Assembly (NCBI RefSeq): GCF_007362775.1 | Contig: NZ_CP041692.1 | Span: 2,232,001-2,296,000, forward strand | DNA length: 64,000 nucleotides | Reading direction: 5' to 3' | From: Microlunatus elymi | Lineage (GTDB): Bacteria; Actinomycetota; Actinomycetes; Propionibacteriales; Propionibacteriaceae | In this document: positions 62,729 through 64,000 of the stretch, piece by piece | Position numbering within the stretch: the first letter of the stretch is position 1 | Layout of the letters: each line of letters opens with the position of its first letter | Made by a program: the position numbers and the translations under genes | Notes under the pieces: generated by a model | The model's input: the letters and a program-made list of their open reading frames with translations, nothing else | What the model was told of the DNA's origin: nothing | The model's database searches: none

Positions 62729-63493
62729 TCAGCTGATCTTGCGACGGTAGAGCATGATCGAGATCGCGTAGGCGAAGATCAGAATCCCGACCAGCCAGGC
62801 CAGTGCGATCCAGATGTCGTTGCCGATCGGCTGCTGCGCGAACAGGGCTCGGATCGTGTTCACGATCGAGGTCACCGGCTGGTGCTCGGCGAACCAGGCG
62901 ACCGGGCCCGGCATCGACGTGGTCGGCACGAACGCGGAGCTGATGAACGGCAGGAAGATCAACGGATAGCTGAACGCGCTCGCTCCGTCGACGGTCTTGG
63001 CCGACAAGCCGGCGATCACCGCGATCCAGGTCAGCGCCAGGGTGAACAAGATCAAGATCCCGGCCACCGCCAACCAGGCGCCGATCGAGGCACCGGTGCG
63101 GAATCCCATGATGAACGCGACACCGATCACGATCGCCAGCGAGACGAGGTTGGACACCAGCGAGGTGAGCACATGGGCCCACAGCACACTCGACCTGGCG
63201 ATCGGCATCGACTGGAAGCGTTCGAAGATGCCGCCCTGCAGATCGAGAAAGAGCCGATAGGCGGTGTACGCGATGCCCGAGGCGATGGTGATCAACAGGA
63301 TGCCGGGCAGCATGTAGTCGATGTAGGCGGTCTTGCTGCCGGTGGTGATCGCACCGCCGAGCACGTACACGAAGAGCAGCATCAACGCGATCGGGGTGAT
63401 CGCGGTGGTGATGATGGTGTCCGGGCTGCGCAGGATGTGACGCAGCGACCGACCGGTGAGGACACCGGTGTCGGCGACGACTTGGGTGGTCAT
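62729..63493 (-). CDS. ABC-2 type permease (DrrB-like)
   Basis: 254 residues, six membrane segments. Typical of daunorubicin-resistance-type permeases: TDTGVLTGRSLRHILRSPDTI-like start, GIFERFQSMPIARSS loop, and FLPFISSAFVPTTSMPGPVAWFAEHQPVTSIVNTIRAL near the end. It exports a hydrophobic compound with the ATPase upstream. ATG overlaps the ATPase stop (ATGA). Confidence 0.92.
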   Translation of the reverse strand: MTTQVVADTGVLTGRSLRHILRSPDTIITTAITPIALMLLFVYVLGGAITTGSKTAYIDYMLPGILLITIASGIAYTAYRLFLDLQGGIFERFQSMPIARSSVLWAHVLTSLVSNLVSLAIVIGVAFIMGFRTGASIGAWLAVAGILILFTLALTWIAVIAGLSAKTVDGASAFSYPLIFLPFISSAFVPTTSMPGPVAWFAEHQPVTSIVNTIRALFAQQPIGNDIWIALAWLVGILIFAYAISIMLYRRKIS

Positions 63494-64000
63494 CAGGACT
63501 CCTTTCCGGTGGTCGCGACCTCTGAGGCGTTTTCGGCGGACGGTGTCGAGTCGCCGTCCGTGTCGGATCGGTCACCGATCAGGGCCAGGAAGACTTCCTC
63601 CAACGTCGGCTGCTTCTCCACGTATTCGATCTTGGTCGGCGGCAGCAGTTGCTTGAGCTCGGCCAGAGTGCCGTTCTGGATGATCGTGCCCTGGTGCAGG
63701 ATCGCGATCCGGTCGGCGAGTTGTTCGGCCTCGTCCAGATACTGCGTGGTCAGCAGCACGGTGGTGCCACCGTCGGCGAGCTGGCGAATCGTCTGCCAGA
63801 CTTCCTTGCGGGCTTGGGGATCCAGCCCGGTGGTCGGTTCGTCGAGGAAGATCACCGGCGGATTTCCGATCAGGCTCATCGCGATGTCGAGCCGACGCCG
63901 CATGCCGCCGGAGTAGGTCGACGCCTTCCGGTTGGCCGCGTCGGTGAGCGAGAAGCGGGTGAGCAGGTCGTCGGCGATCGCGTCGGGCTGCTTGAGGTGC
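63493..64000 (-). CDS. ABC transporter ATP-binding protein (DrrA-like), partial at right edge
   Basis: 169 codons visible, C-terminal half. Signature [17 protein letters not shown], Walker [22 protein letters not shown]-loop [16 protein letters not shown], and a DrrA-type C-terminal tail ([17 protein letters not shown]). Walker A lies outside the window. It powers the permease encoded next. Confidence 0.93.
   Translation of the reverse strand, partial: HLKQPDAIADDLLTRFSLTDAANRKASTYSGGMRRRLDIAMSLIGNPPVIFLDEPTTGLDPQARKEVWQTIRQLADGGTTVLLTTQYLDEAEQLADRIAILHQGTIIQNGTLAELKQLLPPTKIEYVEKQPTLEEVFLALIGDRSDTDGDSTPSAENASEVATTGKES

Overview
The window is one contiguous piece of a high-GC actinobacterial chromosome (roughly two-thirds G+C or more by eye). 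Signs are F420-type oxidoreductases, a BioY gene with a TetR regulator of BioQ type, actinobacterial DUF58/MoxR clusters, many GTG/TTG starts, and leaderless promoters with a TANNNT box six bases before the start codon. I would guess Propionibacteriales (Microlunatus-like), but the window does not prove a genus. No phage, insertion sequence, CRISPR array or rRNA was seen. Three tRNA genes (Glu-CTC, Asn-GTT, Met-CAT) are present.

Layout: 1-4.2 kb holds a MarR repressor and a single-chain full-size ABC exporter that runs off the left edge. 4.3-9.2 kb holds housekeeping enzymes: two PPOX-family oxidoreductases, a dGTPase, a CocE-type hydrolase and a histidine phosphatase. 9.36-11.28 kb is a TrmB regulator followed by an unusual adenylosuccinate-synthetase-like protein. 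11.4-18.3 kb is an alpha-galactoside utilisation locus: GH36 galactosidase, two permeases, a lipoprotein binding protein and a ROK regulator, with a shared cis motif before the galactosidase and before the transporter. 18.3-25.2 kb holds FetB-like and NCS1 transporters, a DCC protein, dnaG and a sigma factor. 25.2-32.1 kb has a mazEF pair, tRNAs, divergent otsA/otsB, a degenerate-Nudix/methyltransferase fusion and an aldo/keto reductase.

32.1-39.7 kb contains two decayed genes (a mazF remnant and a frameshifted DUF488 gene) and then a 6.5-kb gene for a sortase-anchored surface protein with 15 tandem repeats. 39.7-46.9 kb holds exonuclease III, an L-2-hydroxyglutarate oxidase-like protein, a GNAT enzyme, bioY/bioQ around a palindromic operator, and a HAD phosphatase. 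47.4-58.5 kb has two MoxR/DUF58 modules, one on each strand. Between them lies an AbiEi-type predicted nuclease gene bracketed by copies of an extragenic palindromic repeat. 58.5-64 kb has a frameshifted VOC gene, a PHP metallohydrolase, an MFS transporter, YggS and a DrrAB-type ABC exporter cut by the right edge.

The signals I find most unusual are: (i) massive over-representation of the palindrome TGATCA and relatives throughout genes, which bends synonymous codon choice; (ii) the PurA-like protein that has lost the catalytic histidine and sits beside a TrmB regulator; (iii) a family of extragenic palindromes, two copies of which bracket the predicted nuclease; and (iv) the Nudix-like/methyltransferase fusion.
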